This document shows positions 62,502 to 64,000 of a DNA stretch of 64,000 nt, one piece after another. Made by a program: the position numbers and the translations under genes. Position 1 is the stretch's first letter. Each line of letters begins with the position of its first letter. The notes beneath the pieces were generated by a model. It saw nothing but the letters and a program-made list of their open reading frames with translations. It was not told the origin of the DNA and ran no database searches. Source of the stretch: Onchocerca volvulus (Eukaryota; Nematoda; Chromadorea; Rhabditida; Onchocercidae); NCBI GenBank assembly GCA_000499405.2, contig HG738140.1, forward strand, positions 13,694,115-13,758,114, given 5' to 3'.

Positions 62502-63140
62502 TTATGAACGTGGATTTTGTCTACGGGATAGGCAGAACAAAGTCTTAAGTAGTTCGAATTTCAACTTGATAATAGTTAGTACAATTGATATAAGCAAGAT
62601 ACTTATACAAATGGTGATTAATGTCCAATGATTCATGATATTTTTCAAATTTTCTTGTATCGAATTTTCGACTTGATCGAATTCTTTCACCAGTTGATTT
62701 GCCAATTGTTGTCCTTCTTTCGTAAATTCTTTCCAGAATGAATCATCTTCTTGTTGATACGATATTGAGTTAATGGTATCGTGATAGTGGTTTAAAAGTT
62801 CCAATTCTGCATTGATTCTCTCGATTTCAAATTTACTTATTAATCCTCTACTGAACTCGATGTTTTGGAGTGGCATTACATTAGTTTTGTAAGGTGCTAC
62901 CAGTAATACCCGCTTTCCTTCCTTAGCTATTACTTCGTTTCTTTGTAATAACATTTTTGTAGCGATAGTAGGATAAATTTCAGACATCCTTTCAATCAAG
63001 CATAATAAATTACTTCTATTCTGGCAACTCCTTTGGTATGTTACTTTGAGTAATTGAAGAAATTCTCGTCTAAGGGAAACAAATATATATTGAAACTTCA
63101 CATTGTTTGGATTAAACGTTTCTTCTGGGGAAATTTCCAT
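62502..63140 (-). CDS. Envelope-like C-terminal frame of an LTR retroelement, open
   Basis: A 212-codon frame without interruption, by far the longest uninterrupted non-artefact frame in the window. Residues 1-100 are mixed, with CQNRSNLLCLIE at 40-51. Residues 101-165 form a probable helix/coiled coil (ISKFEIERINAELELLNHYH, then FWKEFTKEGQQLANQLVKEF). Residues 173-193 are a strong membrane span (WTLITICISILLISIVLTI). The tail is short and basic. This is the layout of the membrane-proximal part of a viral-type fusion or attachment protein, and it is related to the broken plus-strand relic at 60430-61668. The frame stays open upstream of the ATG to about 63243, where an in-frame stop occurs, so the ATG may be internal to a once longer protein. 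The flanking LTR-like segments are at 61946-62346 and 63292-63924. There is no gag or pol. Confidence 0.65.
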   Translation of the reverse strand: MEISPEETFNPNNVKFQYIFVSLRREFLQLLKVTYQRSCQNRSNLLCLIERMSEIYPTIATKMLLQRNEVIAKEGKRVLLVAPYKTNVMPLQNIEFSRGLISKFEIERINAELELLNHYHDTINSISYQQEDDSFWKEFTKEGQQLANQLVKEFDQVENSIQENLKNIMNHWTLITICISILLISIVLTIIKLKFELLKTLFCLSRRQNPRS

Positions 63141-63291
63141 CAGAAGTAGTTGGTTTTTCGTGTCGTGGAAATTTTTTGTCGTAGCGGTAATCCGAAGAAA
63201 TTGTCGTGGAAGTTTTGAGGAAGCGGTAATTCGTCGAGAATTTTATGGTGAATTTTGTTGTGTGTTTGTTGGGCGAAGTAGTATGACGCGC

Positions 63292-63924
63292 TAGTATTAA
63301 AAGAATTTATTAATGACTAAGGCAATAATAACAATAAATAAAAAAGGAAAAAAATGAAGAATGACGACGATTGTGGAGATTGTGGCAGCCTTTGAAGCAG
63401 TTTGTAAGAACTGACGAGGAATGAATCTGTGAGCAATATGGCTAGCTTATATAGTGATAAGAAGTGGGAGTGATTAAACAGAATTACAATTTTTTCAAGC
63501 TATTACAAAATTGTTTCATGAGAAATTACATTTAGCATACAGATATGTTAAATGATAAAAGATGGATTACAATTTTTTCAAGCTGTTAGAAGATATTTGC
63601 ATAGGAGAATAATTTTTTTTCTCACACCATTCAGATATGCATGATTCGACATGTTAAATGATTATAGGTTAGATAACGGATTTAACTTTCAACATGCTAA
63701 ATGATTACAAGTTAGATAACAGATTACACTTTTGACATGGGAAAATGTTAAAAGTTGAGATGAATCACTTTTTCTAGAAAATTCTTACAAAATGTAATTT
63801 TATAACTAACAAATTATAATTTTATAATTATCCAATATTTATATTTCTTTAGAATAAACATATGGAAACACTTTTATTTTTATTTGTTTGAAGTTTTATT
63901 TTAGTTTTCGCGACTTTCGCGACA
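63292..63924 (-). repeat. Probable 5' LTR of the minus-strand element
   Basis: Starts on the minus strand with TGTCGCGAAAGTCGCGAAAA and ends near 63292. It has internal repeats of catgttaaatgattataggt plus tagataac (three to four degenerate copies, 63540-63730). Partial match to 61946-62346. Beyond it the window ends at 64000 without further recognisable features. Confidence 0.45.
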
Positions 63925-64000
63925 TTCCGGAGAGATGGGGTTAGATGAGTTTAAGGAGTGAACAATTGGATTGTAGGATAAGGTGATATGCCGATTATAA

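Overview
This is a eukaryotic window, most probably from a parasitic roundworm (Nematoda; a filarial or other clade III worm would fit, but the sequence does not fix the species). The evidence is very AT-rich DNA with long poly(A)/poly(T) runs, small exons with worm-style TTTCAG acceptors, a secreted nematode DB-domain gene, relics that read like cuticle collagen and prolyl 4-hydroxylase, and an exact copy of the 22-nt nematode spliced leader SL1. No prokaryotic operon, CRISPR array, rRNA or convincing tRNA was seen. Most long open frames here are chance frames or shadows.

Layout. Position 2-121 may be the last exon of a gene running in from the left. 0.1-8.5 kb shows nothing recognisable. 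8.5-10.2 kb is an internally deleted Helitron with both ends in place. 11.9-12.25 kb holds a diverged tandem duplication around an exon-like frame. 15.5-19.1 kb (minus) carries three phase-compatible exons of an unrecognised gene, with a perfect 40-bp inverted repeat and an assembly gap in its introns; a candidate further exon lies at 21.4 kb. 23.4-24.9 kb is a second, decayed Helitron (minus). 26-31.6 kb contains an LTR scrap and two collagen-like relics.

27.7-31.1 kb and 38.5-40.95 kb are two direct copies of one segment. They share an almost unchanged core and flank the DB-domain gene (35.9-36.8 kb). A prolyl 4-hydroxylase relic with two in-frame stops lies at 41.7 kb.

The best-resolved genes are both on the minus strand: an AP endonuclease IV (apn-1 type, 9 exons, 443 aa, 44.1-47.8 kb) and, 0.9 kb upstream of it, a lysophosphatidylinositol acyltransferase (MBOAT7/mboa-7 type, 11 exons, 535 aa, 48.7-53.1 kb). 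A trans-splice-like acceptor three bases before the apn-1 ATG makes a two-gene operon plausible.

57.2-64 kb is repeat-rich: a dead trypsin-like gene, a three-unit higher-order satellite, and remains of LTR retroelements. The LTRs embed SL1 or SL1-like 22-mers. Two related envelope-like coding regions lie in opposite orientations: one frameshifted (plus), the other an open 212-aa frame with a membrane anchor (minus) between two diverged LTR-like segments. No gag-pol region lies beside either.

The most unusual signal is the SL1 sequence inside the LTRs, followed by the nearly unchanged core of the 28/39 kb duplication and the 40-bp perfect inverted repeat. All coordinates and translations were made by eye, so exon ends may be off by a few bases where noted.
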